In this document: one piece after another, positions 17,312-26,631 of the stretch
Numbering within the stretch: position 1 is the first letter of the stretch
Layout: each line of letters starts with the position of its first letter
NCBI GenBank assembly: GCA_026014465.1
Contig: JAOZID010000010.1
Span: 650,288 to 714,287 of the forward strand
From: Candidatus Bathyarchaeota archaeon
GTDB lineage: Archaea > Thermoproteota > Bathyarchaeia > Bathyarchaeales > Bathycorpusculaceae
Length of the DNA stretch: 64,000 nt
Reading direction: 5' to 3'
The notes under the pieces: model-generated
Told to the model about the DNA's origin: nothing
Database searches by the model: none
What the model saw: the letters and a program-made list of their open reading frames with translations, nothing else
Translations under genes and position numbers: made by a program

Positions 17312-19573
17312 GTGGAAAAAAGAAAAAACATTCTGCTTCTCTTGATTTTTGTTTTCTCCTTTGCATACCGGCTTTTGTTAATAACTGCACAAGACTTCCC
17401 CCCCGGTGCCGACATCGGCAATCATGAAAGCCTAATTCAATCGATTACCTCGGAGAGCCCTGATTTTTTAGTTAACAATTTCCACATGGGCGGCGGACTT
17501 GCAGGGACCAACCCGGGATATCACATCTTTGTTTTATTCTTTAGAGCTTTCACTGGACTCCCCGATTACCTATGTCATAGCTTTGTGGCTTCTTTTTTTT
17601 CGGCACTTACTTTTTTGTGTATTTTTCTGCTCTTGAGAAAGTTCTGGAGCGAATCTTCAGGCTTCATTGCTTCCTTCCTGATTGTTTTCTCCGCAGGCGA
17701 CATAGAAATGCTAAGCTGGGGCGGGTACCCCAATATAACCGCGTTATTTATCATACCCCTAATTGCATATTTTTACTTGCAGTCTGCAAGATTTTCAAAA
17801 ACCTGCTATTTTGTGATCACGTCTCTTCTGGCGGGGACTTTGCTTCTAACACATGTTTTTAGCGCATTGGTCTACATTGCAATACTGTTGGCTGCCCTAA
17901 TACTTGTCAGCTTAAAAAGAGAAAAGCCATTCCTTCAGACGCCTCTTCTTTGGGTGCTCCCCTTCATATTTGGCGCAACTCTTGTTTCCCCGTACCTTTT
18001 TAGAATTCTCCCAGTATATTTTGGTCCAGAAGCAGTGATTACTGGCGGAGTAGATCAAACAATAGCCGCTATGCTTGAAACCCGTTTAGTTCCATTGGAA
18101 AACGCGTTTTTAATGGTTCTTCCCGTTGTTTTGCTGCTTTTTTTGTCAAAGCTCTATAAAGGCAAATACTTCACAATTACTTCTGCCTTGTTTGCCGTTT
18201 GGGTGTTAGTTCCAATCGTTATGACACAAAGTTACCTTTTTGGGTTCTATGTTGATTATCAACGGTTTGTGTATTTTCTTTATCTTCCATTGATTGCAGT
18301 GGTTGCTTTGCTCCTTGATTGCGGATTGGACTTCTTGGATTTGACTTCACACACATTTGATTTGAAGCCCAAAAGGGATTTTGTACGCCGCCTCAAAAAA
18401 GTGTTCGCAAAACCCGGTTTTCCTTGGAGGATTCTTAATGTGGTTGTGTTTTGTGTTTTGCTTGTGGTTCCGCTGTTTTTTCTGCCGCTTTTTGCTCTTC
18501 CGGGTGATGCGTTAGTTGAATCATCGTATTATCAAGTGATGACGCCTCAAAGGTTTGATGCAATAGAATGGATTAAAACAAATACGCCAAAGGACTCCGT
18601 TCTTGTTTCTGATGCTCAGTATGGCTGGTGGATTTCGGGATTTGCTCAACGAAAAACCTTGAGTTCAGTACCGCCACAATACTTGATACTGACCCACGAA
18701 TTAGAGCCTGCTTCAATTGCAAAAAATCTGCTTCACTCAAACTATTTTATTTCTAACGGCTTGGTAGCTGTGAACTATGATTTGTCAAATAACTCTGATA
18801 TCTTGCGTATTTCAGCAACAATGCATAAACTGAATTTTCCGTACCACTTTTTCGAATTGCAAGAAAACAGCATAAATGCTTTGTTTAGGAACAATGGTTC
18901 CGTTACTTATTTGCAGTTCTCTGACTTGCCCCTGACGAATAGACAAATCAAAGAATCCACAAACAGCTCGTCCTATGAGGTCACACGAGAAAACAGCTAT
19001 CATTTAGTTACGGAATCAATAACGGTGTATACTGGTGTTAGATTCGCCAAAATCACAATTCACCTTCAAAGTAAAACACCAACGATAAATTATGATTGGC
19101 TTCACGTTCCCGTTCTTGCTCGGGGCATGGTCTTCGAGAGTAACGATAGTATTGCATTTTTCGATGCGAGCGCAAGTGTACTTACTCAAACAGTTTTCCC
19201 AACAGAAACAATCGGCAACAGCATACAGCTAAAAGAGAATCCCAAAAACTTTGAAATCATACAGAAACTCGACGGAACACCTTCTTTGGTTCTCGAATTC
19301 TTCGTAGGAGCTACTTCGTATGAACCCTCCAACTCTGAATCAACAGACCAAATAACGGTAGCCATGACAAATAATTCAGAAACCTACCTCAATCAAACCT
19401 TTGAAGAGACACTTTTTTCCTTTGACTACAAAGCAGCAATCAAAGAGTGGGACATCAACTATGTTGTAGCAACATATCCCGAAACAATCGCGCGATTAAA
19501 CGGCAATTCTGTTTTCAATTGTGTATTCAAAAATGGCGAAGTGAGTATTTTCAAAATAGACTTACAAGAATAA
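17312..19573 (+). CDS. Large multi-pass membrane protein, GT-C glycosyltransferase-like
   Basis: 753 residues from GTG 17312. About 12 hydrophobic helices fill residues 1-400, followed by a soluble, beta-rich extracellular part of about 350 residues. An acidic motif in the first outer loop (GADIGNHESL) and the overall layout resemble GT-C enzymes such as AglB-type or PMT-like transferases that use lipid-linked sugars. No WWDYG-like oligosaccharyltransferase signature was found, though WIKTNTPKDSVLVSDAQYGW lies at the start of the soluble part, as in many archaeal GT-C proteins. It stands between two surface-protein genes, consistent with envelope glycosylation. Confidence 0.6.
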   Translation: MEKRKNILLLLIFVFSFAYRLLLITAQDFPPGADIGNHESLIQSITSESPDFLVNNFHMGGGLAGTNPGYHIFVLFFRAFTGLPDYLCHSFVASFFSALTFLCIFLLLRKFWSESSGFIASFLIVFSAGDIEMLSWGGYPNITALFIIPLIAYFYLQSARFSKTCYFVITSLLAGTLLLTHVFSALVYIAILLAALILVSLKREKPFLQTPLLWVLPFIFGATLVSPYLFRILPVYFGPEAVITGGVDQTIAAMLETRLVPLENAFLMVLPVVLLLFLSKLYKGKYFTITSALFAVWVLVPIVMTQSYLFGFYVDYQRFVYFLYLPLIAVVALLLDCGLDFLDLTSHTFDLKPKRDFVRRLKKVFAKPGFPWRILNVVVFCVLLVVPLFFLPLFALPGDALVESSYYQVMTPQRFDAIEWIKTNTPKDSVLVSDAQYGWWISGFAQRKTLSSVPPQYLILTHELEPASIAKNLLHSNYFISNGLVAVNYDLSNNSDILRISATMHKLNFPYHFFELQENSINALFRNNGSVTYLQFSDLPLTNRQIKESTNSSSYEVTRENSYHLVTESITVYTGVRFAKITIHLQSKTPTINYDWLHVPVLARGMVFESNDSIAFFDASASVLTQTVFPTETIGNSIQLKENPKNFEIIQKLDGTPSLVLEFFVGATSYEPSNSESTDQITVAMTNNSETYLNQTFEETLFSFDYKAAIKEWDINYVVATYPETIARLNGNSVFNCVFKNGEVSIFKIDLQE

Positions 19574-19624
19574 GAGTTATGCAAAAACAGAAACTGTGTG
19601 CTGTTGTTTTCTTTTTGATGTAGT

Positions 19625-20037
19625 TTAGGGCTCGGGGTCTGTTTTTTGGGTTTTGTGTGCGGATGTTGTGTGGCAGGTGTTGTGGCATTTTTTAGTTTTG
19701 TTGTCTCTTTGGGCTGCCCATTTGATTAGGGGTAGGATGGCTTTTGCTAGTCCTGTGCCGTCTTTGGTTAGGGTGTATTCGACGCGTGGGGGGATTTCGG
19801 GGTAGGCTTGTCGGGTGATTAGTTTTTCTGTTTGGAGTTGTTTGAGGGGGTCGGATAGGGTTTTGGGGCTGATGGTGCATAGTTGTTTTGTGAGGTAGTT
19901 GAAGCGTAGTTTTTCTTTGTGGGCTAGGGTGTTGATGATTAGTAATGCGTGTTTTTGCTGATGACGTCGATTATGCCTTCGATAGGTATAGTAGCTGTGG
20001 TTGCGTTTTTTGTATTTTTTCTCTTTGGGGATAGCAC
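19625..20037 (-). pseudogene. HxlR-family transcriptional regulator with single-base frameshift
   Basis: Winged-helix regulator split over two frames. The N-terminal part (ATIPIEGIIDVISK) reads from GTG 20037; the remainder (HALLIINTLAHKEKLRFNYL, then SPKTLSDPLKQLQTEKLITR and YTLTKDG) reads in the next frame down to 19625. The join is the T5 run at 19952-19956 (A5 on the coding strand); one more A would restore SKKHALLI. A TATA-like TATATT lies 24 nt before GTG 20037, suggesting a leaderless transcript. It may be a real lesion or an assembly error. The repaired protein would be about 137 residues with a Lys/His/Thr-rich tail. Confidence 0.72.
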
Positions 20038-20300
20038 CAAAACCAAGAGATGAAACTTGACAATATACCCTGAGAATCTTGTTGTCACGGTCATTAATTG
20101 CATGCGACATTTCCTAACCAAAGACGAAAAAATCAGCAACTCAAAACTGCAAAGATTCAAAAAGAAATCACGGTGTAGGAAACAAACGCGTAAAAGAGCT
20201 AACACGTTAAACCAAATCATGTACTGCAGTGGTGGACAACCGCCATTTTTTTGTTAAAACTGCCCGTACTGAAAAAAGAAAAGAAGAAGAGGATGGTGGT

Positions 20301-22720
20301 TTATTCTTTGGTTTGGGGTTGTTTGTTTTTTTGCCAGGCTGTGATGGCTATGGCGGCGGCTATAAAGATGATGAGTGCGGTTGGGGCTATTTCAAAGGGG
20401 TTGTTTGCTTCTTGTGGCAGTTGTGCTATGGTGTTTGTTTGGGTGGTGAATTGTATGGTTATTTGGTGTGTGCTAAAGCTTGTTGTGTACCAGATGTAGT
20501 AGTTGTTTGCGTCTTCTGTGTAGCCTTGTTCTTGTACTGGTTCGCCGTCGATGTAAATTACAGGTGTTGTTCCGTAGGGTACGTCTGCTTTTGATAGGGT
20601 CATGTTGCTAAAGCCTTGGGTTCCAGTTTCGCCTGTCACAGTAAATGACAACACGGTTGTTGTGCCTTCTTGGTCGGGCGTAATTGTCACGTCCGTCATT
20701 TGGAGGGAAGTGATGTTTCCGCATAATCCTACCGTGCAGTTTTCACCACTCGTAGTTACCAGTGCAATAACTGTGCCCAAATCTGCTGGTTCACTTCCTT
20801 GGGGGGTTGGGGTTGTTTGGGGTTGTGGTGTTTCGGTTGGTGTTGGGGTTGGTTGGGGTTGTTGTGTCCAGTTTGCAGTTAAGGTTTTGGGCAAATCCAT
20901 TGTCATTATGACCATTGCTGTGGAGCTTGTTATGTCGCCGTACCATCCGTTGAAGACGTAGGTTGTTCCTTCTCTGGTTACTGTTGTTGGGTTAATTGTT
21001 GTTTGAGCTGTTGTTCTTGCTTTGTACCATCCGTTGCCTGTTGCGGTTCCGTAATCCGTGTTAACTGTTAGCTTGTACTGTGTTTCAAATGTGCCCACTA
21101 CATTGCCTGCGCCAGTAACGGTCAATGCTGCGTTTACCTGGTTTGAAAGCCCACTAGTTGAAGTCCACACGTACTGTTTGCCGCTGTTCACGCTTAGAGC
21201 AGGGTTGAATTCAAAAGTGTGCTGTGAACCCGCGTCCCACGTAAACGACAAAGGCAAATCGTTTACGTCATAAGCTGTTTCGTCAACAGTCAGGACGGTT
21301 CCCGTGTAGTCCGAACTTGTACCCGATACTGAAAAGTCCACGTTGTAGGTATTCTTAGCGAAAGTTGCGGTTATGGTCATGTCTTTGTTCATCACAAGCG
21401 CTGTATCCTCTGTGCCTGTTGCATCTCCGCTCCATCCAGTGAACCTCCAGTTGGCATCACTTATTGCTCCAAGGTTCACAGTTGTTCCTGTCGGGTAGGT
21501 GCTGTTGCCTAAGGTGACTGTGCCTTGACCGTTAACTACCACTGTTAATGTGTGGGTGTCTTGGGTGAAGGTTGCGGTTATGGTTTTGTCGCTGTCCATG
21601 GTGAGGGTAGTGTTTTCTGTTGAGCCTATGTTCCAGCCCGTGAAAGTCCATCCTTCTGCGTTAATTGCCTTCAAATCGACAATTGTTCCTGAAAAGTAAG
21701 TTGTGTTGCCTGGAAGAACTGTGCCTTGACCGTTGCTGATTATGATGAGCTCGTAGCTGTTTTGTGCGAAAACTGCATTAAACGACATGTTGCCCTTTAC
21801 TGTTACAGTTTTTTCCCGGTCTATTCCTGAGACATCGCCGCCCAAGTAGCAAATCGCCAGCCTTCGTTTGGACTAGCAGTTAATGTCACTTGGTCACCAT
21901 AGTGGTACGTAGCCTTATGCGGATTCGCTGATACCGAACCGCTTCCCGATATACCCATTATAAGGTGATACTCGTCTAAGACGTAAGTCGCCGTTATGTT
22001 ATGGTCATAGGTAACTTCGCTGAAATAGTAGTACGGCACTGCACCTTGGGATTTATTGTCAACTAAAACATTCCCTATATGGTAACCTATTTCGGGCGTG
22101 ATTGTGAAGTTTTGGCTCTCGCCGTAGTATAGCTCGGTTGTTTCAGGCGCGATGGTACCGTGGCTGCCTTGGATTACCGTTATGGTGGGCATGGGTACGA
22201 AGTTTGCAGTAACGGTTTTTTCACCGTCTACAAGAAGTGTTGTGTTTTCTGTGCCTGTTGCGTCTCCGCTCCATCCGCTAAAAGACCACCCCGACTCGGG
22301 CGTAGCTGTCAAAGAAACGTTAGTGACTTCAGAATATGTTTGGTTCCCTGGAGAAACTGCTCCCTGCCCAACTGTGAACATAGTTAACTTATTCCCTGAG
22401 GGCGTAAAGGTTACGTAAAGGTCCATGTCGCCAGCAACGTATGCTGTGACTGATGGTGGAGAAGCAGTGTAGCCTGATGCCCAAAACGTGATTGTGTAGG
22501 TTCCGGTTCCGGGTATGGATAAATCGTATGTTGGGTGGTATGCCATCCATGATGGTCCTCCAGTGTAGGTGACTATCCACATATCGCCGTCGGGTACGCC
22601 TGTTTGGTGAATAGTTACGATATTTCCTACGGCTGAGGCTGATTCGATTTTTAAGCATCCGTAGCAGGAAATCAGAATTAAGCCTGCTATTAGAAGAGAT
22701 AGTGTCTTTGTGTTCTTCAA
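20301..22720 (-). pseudogene. Large anchored bacterial-repeat surface protein, frameshifted
   Basis: Two adjoining frames encode one protein of roughly 805 residues. The first frame (from TTG 22720, AGGTG upstream) has a signal peptide (LSLLIAGLILISCYGC) and repeat modules ending FSGWSGDATGTENTTL and FATW. The second frame resumes with GGDVSGIDREKTVTV and adds three to four more modules (FTGWNIG..., FTGWSGDATGTEDT..., FNGWYGD...), a Thr/Pro/Gln stalk, a beta domain and a C-terminal helix (APTALIIFIAAAIAITAW). The junction is the CCC run at 21841-21843; one extra C would fuse the frames as ATWGGDVSG. Either a real loss or a base-call error. Confidence 0.75.
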
Positions 22721-22911
22721 GCAGTACACCTGATAGTGAACATGGCAGTTTTAATATTTAGGCAATATGCAGTCATAAGTTATAATACACAATCCATATA
22801 ATAACGCCACAAACCAACACAAAAACAAATCAAACACAAAACAAAAAACAACAAACCAAACCCCATACAACACAAACCCCACCACACCACAAACAAAAAA
22901 CAAAACCCAAA

Positions 22912-22989
22912 TGGTGGGGCTGCCCGGATTTGAACCGGGGTCTATAGAGCCCAAGTCTACAAGCCTGGACCAAGCTAGCCGACAGCCCC
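22912..22989 (-). tRNA. tRNA-Pro (anticodon UGG)
   Basis: Minus-strand cloverleaf. The acceptor GGGGCTG pairs with CAGCCCC, the D-stem with G-U closures, the anticodon stem GTAGA/TCTAT with loop CTTGGGC (anticodon TGG), and the T-arm CCCGG-TTCAAAT-CCGGG is canonical. A73 and an encoded CCA end at 22912. No intron. Confidence 0.95.
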
Positions 22990-23171
22990 TTGCCGTGGAG
23001 GTTGTAGGGAACATAATTTGGTGTGAGCCATAAAAACCTTAGTGTGTGTTGTGGGTGTGTTTGATGCGGGTTGGTTTTTGTGGCAGAGCATTTTGGGTTC
23101 TTGTTTAGTCACGTTTAAGGTATCCTAAAGTTCTTGCATGTTTTCTTGCAACCTCGCCAACCCAAAACACC

Positions 23172-23219
23172 AACCTATTAGCAGCCTATTGGGCTGCTTT
23201 TTTTAATTGTATGCAGAAA
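23172..23219. repeat. 48-bp intergenic repeat, copy A
   Basis: Matches 44427-44474 at 43 of 48 positions (my hand alignment), with arms AACCTATTAGCAGCCTATT and TTAATTGTATGCAGAAA flanking a variable centre. AGCAGCC/GGCTGCT forms a perfect 7-bp stem followed by TTTTTTT, terminator-like on the plus strand. A G-rich tract follows in both copies. The rest of the tRNA-UbiA gap (22990-23261) shows nothing else. Confidence 0.7.
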
Positions 23220-23261
23220 GGGGGGAGGGGGTAGGTAGTGGTGGCGTTGGTTGGGTGCTGT

Positions 23262-24092
23262 TTATCGTATGAAGAGTTTCATGAGGGCGACGATGGGTAT
23301 CCATTGTCCGTCGATGAGGAGTTCTGCGCGGAGGCGTTGGTTGGGGTTTTTGAGGAAGTGCCAGATGATGAAGTATCCGTAGATGATGCCAAAGAGTAGG
23401 GCGGGTACGAATTGGATGAATAGTCCTTCTATTACGCAGAACGCGAGCCATAGGGCGAGGGTGCTGTTTGAGATTATGAGGAAGAATCGGGTTTTTGCTT
23501 TGCCTAGTGCTAGGGGTATGGTTTTGACTCCCGATATTGCGTCGCCTTTGGTGTCTAGGACGTCGAAGAGGATGGTGTTTACGAGGACTTGCATGAAGAT
23601 GTATGAGAAGACTAAGGTGATTTTTGAGGGGTCTGCGGCTTGTAAGACAACGGGGAGGAATGTCCCATATATGCTCCAGCTAAACGCTACTACAAAGCTT
23701 TTGGCGCCTGTGAGTTCTTTGAGGCGGGGTACGCCTGGGATGATTTTGATGCTGTATAGCAACCCGACAAGGATGGGGACTATCAGTATGGCGAAGGCTA
23801 TGGGGTTTATGAAAGCACCTATGGCCAAGCTTGCACTTAGAGAAACTGCTGCAGAGGTAACGTAATGTTTGGTGCTTCGTGATGCTGCTTCAGGTCGGTT
23901 GATGGCGTCTTCAACTTTATCCGTGGCTTTGTTTAGGTTGTAAATGGCAAAAACCGCCAAAGATGCCGCCACAAGTATTGCATAGTTAATTTGGGTGCCA
24001 TACAACAAATACCCAAAAAGAACAATCAAAGGAGCATCTAAAGCTAAAAGAAGAGACGAAGAGGTTATAAATTTCGCTATTTCTTTAAACAT
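23262..24092 (-). CDS. UbiA-family prenyltransferase
   Basis: 276 residues with about eight membrane helices. The first Asp motif is NKATDKVEDAINRPE (about 53-67; Asn and both Asp kept) and the second is DVLDTKGDAISGVKTIP (about 177-193). The family joins isoprenoid diphosphates to aromatic or lipid acceptors; the acceptor is not predictable here. It is the third UbiA member in the window, and sits just downstream of a FilR1-like regulator (7 bp apart), with which it is probably co-transcribed. The coding strand is G/T-rich at the 5' end and A/C-rich after that. Confidence 0.82.
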   Translation of the reverse strand: MFKEIAKFITSSSLLLALDAPLIVLFGYLLYGTQINYAILVAASLAVFAIYNLNKATDKVEDAINRPEAASRSTKHYVTSAAVSLSASLAIGAFINPIAFAILIVPILVGLLYSIKIIPGVPRLKELTGAKSFVVAFSWSIYGTFLPVVLQAADPSKITLVFSYIFMQVLVNTILFDVLDTKGDAISGVKTIPLALGKAKTRFFLIISNSTLALWLAFCVIEGLFIQFVPALLFGIIYGYFIIWHFLKNPNQRLRAELLIDGQWIPIVALMKLFIR

Positions 24093-24099
24093 TTTTATG

Positions 24100-24912
24100 T
24101 CATCCTTTTTTACGTAGGTTGCCAGAGTCAGGGTCTATTTGCGTGCTGTCGAGTAGGGTTTGCTGGAACAGTTTTTCGCCCCATTGTACAGCTTTTGGGC
24201 TAAGGCTGATGAGGTCCATGCTGTCATCGTATGCTCCGTCATGTCCAAAGAGGCCTAAACTAAAGTTTTTCTCCGTGATTGTCAATGCAACTTTTAGGTT
24301 CTCGTTTAGATAAAGTTTTAACGACCCGTCTTTCATGTTGCTGCTTAGGTTTTGGATTCTAGTTGCAGTAAGGGTCTTGTTGAGGATATCCGTGGTGAGT
24401 ATGAGTTCAACCTTGTTTCCTTGGTTAAGAAGATGCTCTATAACGGGGACGTAGTCTTGATGGAATATTGGGGATATTCCCCTCACCCTTTTGGATGCAA
24501 GCAGAATCTGCAGAAACGTGTCGTAAACTTTGCTTAGGTTAGTTTTGTCGGTTTGGATTAACGTGGATTCTTGAAGGTCTCCTAATGTGAGCAAGAGATG
24601 CGATGGAATAGGGGTTATGTCATGGGTTAGCCAGAACTCCTTGAATTCTTCTGTGACCCGAAGCGCATTTTGGTAATTCTTACATATATGTGCTCCGATA
24701 AGCCCTACAGACGTTAATTGGTATGCGCCATCAGTTTTGGTGGTCATATGTTGCTTTTCAAATTCTTTTAACGCATGCAGAATAGTTGTTTCTCTGGTTT
24801 GGATGTTGCTCTTCAATTCAGATAGCTTTTTGCTTTTCCCTATGAGACTAAGTAAGATTCTGGTTTTAATTTCTGATCTAAGAGGTGCAAGGTAGTCCAA
24901 GCAAAACCCCAT
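24100..24912 (-). CDS. Winged-helix regulator with FilR1-like (DUF1724) domain
   Basis: About 270 residues from ATG 24912. The N-terminal HTH is YLAPLRSEIKTRILLSLIGK and IQTRETTILHALKEFE; the C-terminal half (SKVYDTFLQILLASKRVRGI, PVIEHLLNQGNKVELILT, ALTITEKNFSLGLFG, YDDSMDLISLSPKAVQWGEKLF) matches the archaeal FilR1/DUF1724 ligand-binding domain. The longer open frame upstream (to 25347) overlaps a plus-strand gene and is rejected. TTAAATATAA at about 24931-24941 is about 24 nt before this ATG, fitting a leaderless transcript. Likely controls itself and the UbiA gene that follows. Confidence 0.75.
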   Translation of the reverse strand: MGFCLDYLAPLRSEIKTRILLSLIGKSKKLSELKSNIQTRETTILHALKEFEKQHMTTKTDGAYQLTSVGLIGAHICKNYQNALRVTEEFKEFWLTHDITPIPSHLLLTLGDLQESTLIQTDKTNLSKVYDTFLQILLASKRVRGISPIFHQDYVPVIEHLLNQGNKVELILTTDILNKTLTATRIQNLSSNMKDGSLKLYLNENLKVALTITEKNFSLGLFGHDGAYDDSMDLISLSPKAVQWGEKLFQQTLLDSTQIDPDSGNLRKKG

Positions 24913-25083
24913 GCTGTGTATTTGCATGGGTTTATATTTAAGCATTGGTTTACTTTGTCTGACTTTCTTTTGGAGCGCCTGCGCAGATTTGGTATTGCTT
25001 AAACCAAGCAATATTGTCGATGTTTGGCAAGGTTTATATTTGGAATGGGTTATACCGTCTCTGGAATCGAGGAGTGAAGGACG

Positions 25084-25326
25084 ATGAGTGCCCCGATGGA
25101 AAGGCAAGACATAGTAGAGGAGAGGTTGCTGGTTCTCAAATGTGAATGCGGCACAAAAATTTTGCTTATTCCTGATGTTGAGGTTATGAGCCGTGCTATA
25201 GCAACTCACGTTGAAGAACATCGTAGCCGAGAACGTGACCCTATCAAAGCCGAAGCAAACGCACAACGCATAGAAAACACCCTTATACGACAGCTTATAA
25301 CAAAAGTTGTTCAAGCCCACCCCTAA
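25084..25326 (+). CDS. Small CxC/HxxxH putative zinc protein
   Basis: 80 residues with Cys20-Glu-Cys22-Gly, then ILLIPD, and His42-x3-His46, i.e. C-x-C-x19-H-x3-H, a plausible one-zinc site. The rest is a charged helix (AEANAQRIENTLIRQLITKV). GAGGAGTG precedes the ATG and TTTATATTT lies at about 25032, so expression is credible. A paralogue with identical spacing lies at 45249-45479. I do not know the family; size and charge suggest an RNA/DNA or regulatory partner. Confidence 0.7.
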   Translation: MSAPMERQDIVEERLLVLKCECGTKILLIPDVEVMSRAIATHVEEHRSRERDPIKAEANAQRIENTLIRQLITKVVQAHP

Positions 25327-25412
25327 TCCCTCTACTTTACTCATCACACCTTTTTTATTACCAAAAACCTATCCACGAACTTGGCTTACGACAAAAATTG
25401 GCTACTTGTTTG

Positions 25413-25489
25413 TGGAGCCCCGAGCGGGCTTTGCTCCCGCGGCCTGCTGCTTACGAGGCAGCCGCTCTGCTGGGCTGAGCTATCGAGGC
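25413..25489 (-). tRNA. tRNA-Thr (anticodon CGU) with aberrant D and T loops
   Basis: Acceptor GCCTCGA/TCGGGGC (one G-U pair), D-stem GCTC/GAGC, anticodon stem GCTGC/GCAGC with loop CTCGTAA (anticodon CGT), T-stem GCGGG/CCCGC, U73 as usual for archaeal tRNA-Thr, and an encoded CCA. All stems are intact. The T loop is AGCAAAG rather than TTCAAAT, and the D loop AGCCCAGCA lacks the GG pair, leaving A18-G19. The two tRNA-Pro genes in this window have normal loops. Confidence 0.88.
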
Positions 25490-25629
25490 TTGAACTGCTT
25501 GCAGCCTTAATTTGAGAATGTATTGTTATTTTTAAATGGTTTGTTCTACGGCGTGGGCGCGAGTTTTAAATTAGAAGATTTGCAAGAAATACTTGGGAGT
25601 TACCGTTGGTCCTGTGAGAGGGTTAATTC

Positions 25630-26631
25630 GTGGTTGGAGATAGAGTAGGCTTAGGCTTAAGTGAGCAGGGAATTATCAAGATTCTAAAACGAAACTTTGA
25701 ATCCATGCCCCAGATGACTGTGCCCTTTGGCGACGACGTTTCTGCCGTGCCCATAGACGAGGGCGAAGTTGCAGTTTTAAAAACCGACATGCTCGTAGGC
25801 AAAACCGATGTCCCCCGCGGCATGAGCCTGTGGCAAGCTGCACGCAAAGCCGTAGTCATGACCGTTAGCGATTTCGCCTCAAAAGGAGTCCTGCCAAAAG
25901 CCGCCCTGGTCTCTTTGGGGCTCCCTCGCGGATTAATGCGCAAAGACGTAGAAGAAATCGCCAAAGGACTCAACGCAGGCGCACGCGAATACGGCACTTA
26001 CATTATCGGCGGCGACACCAACGAAACCTCAGATTTAGTGGTGGCCATTCAGCTTTTTGGCTCAACCAGAAGTGAGGGTCTGATGCTGCGTAGCGGCGCA
26101 AAACCAGGCGATATTTTGGCTGTTACAGGCTTTTTTGGGAAGACTGCGGCGGGGTTGCGTTTGTTGCTGGAGGGTTTTGCGGCGGCGTCTGGTTTGCGTG
26201 ATGTTTTAGTGGGTTCGGTTTGTATGCCTGTGGCGCGTTTGAAGGAGGGAGTGGCTTTGCGTGGTTCGGGGGGTGTGACGGCGTGCATGGATTCTAGTGA
26301 TGGTTTGGCGTGGTGCTTGCATGAGCTTGGAGTACAGAGCAACGTGGGTTTTGTGGTTTCAGCATTGCCTACCGCGCAGGACGTAAACCGTTTTGCAGAC
26401 TTTAACGGCTTAGACGCCTGCGAGTTGACGCTATACGGAGGCGAAGAATACGAACTCGTAGCAACAATCAACCCCAAACTATGGAGTCAAACCGAAAAAG
26501 CTGTGGAAGCCGCAGGCGGACAACTACTCCCCATAGGCAAAGCCACCCGCAACAAACAACTAATCCTTGACACCGACGGTGAGAAACGCCCCATCAAAGC
26601 CCGCGGATTCGAACATTTCCAGCGTTCCTAA
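25630..26631 (+). CDS. thiL: Thiamine-monophosphate kinase-like protein ThiL
   Basis: ATP-dependent kinase of the PurM/ThiL/SelD fold that would turn thiamine phosphate into thiamine diphosphate. The 333 residues (GTG 25630, GAGAGG upstream) carry PFGDDVSAV (32-40), the metal-binding TDMLVGKTDVP near 52, VSDFASKGVLPKAALVSLGLP, GGDTNET near 127, and the late CMDSSDGLAWCLHEL and YGGEEYELV motifs. These are family signatures in the usual order. Its stop overlaps that of trmY on the other strand. Some archaeal relatives are annotated only as AIR-synthase-related; ThiL fits best. Confidence 0.85.
   Translation: MVGDRVGLGLSEQGIIKILKRNFESMPQMTVPFGDDVSAVPIDEGEVAVLKTDMLVGKTDVPRGMSLWQAARKAVVMTVSDFASKGVLPKAALVSLGLPRGLMRKDVEEIAKGLNAGAREYGTYIIGGDTNETSDLVVAIQLFGSTRSEGLMLRSGAKPGDILAVTGFFGKTAAGLRLLLEGFAAASGLRDVLVGSVCMPVARLKEGVALRGSGGVTACMDSSDGLAWCLHELGVQSNVGFVVSALPTAQDVNRFADFNGLDACELTLYGGEEYELVATINPKLWSQTEKAVEAAGGQLLPIGKATRNKQLILDTDGEKRPIKARGFEHFQRS

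Noticed and set aside
22751-23014. Minus-strand open frame of 87 codons
   Set aside because: It runs through the tRNA-Pro(UGG) gene and low-complexity sequence.
24913-25347. N-terminal extension of the FilR1-like regulator
   Set aside because: It overlaps the plus-strand CxC/HxxxH gene, has no domain-like sequence, and the TATA box fits the later ATG.
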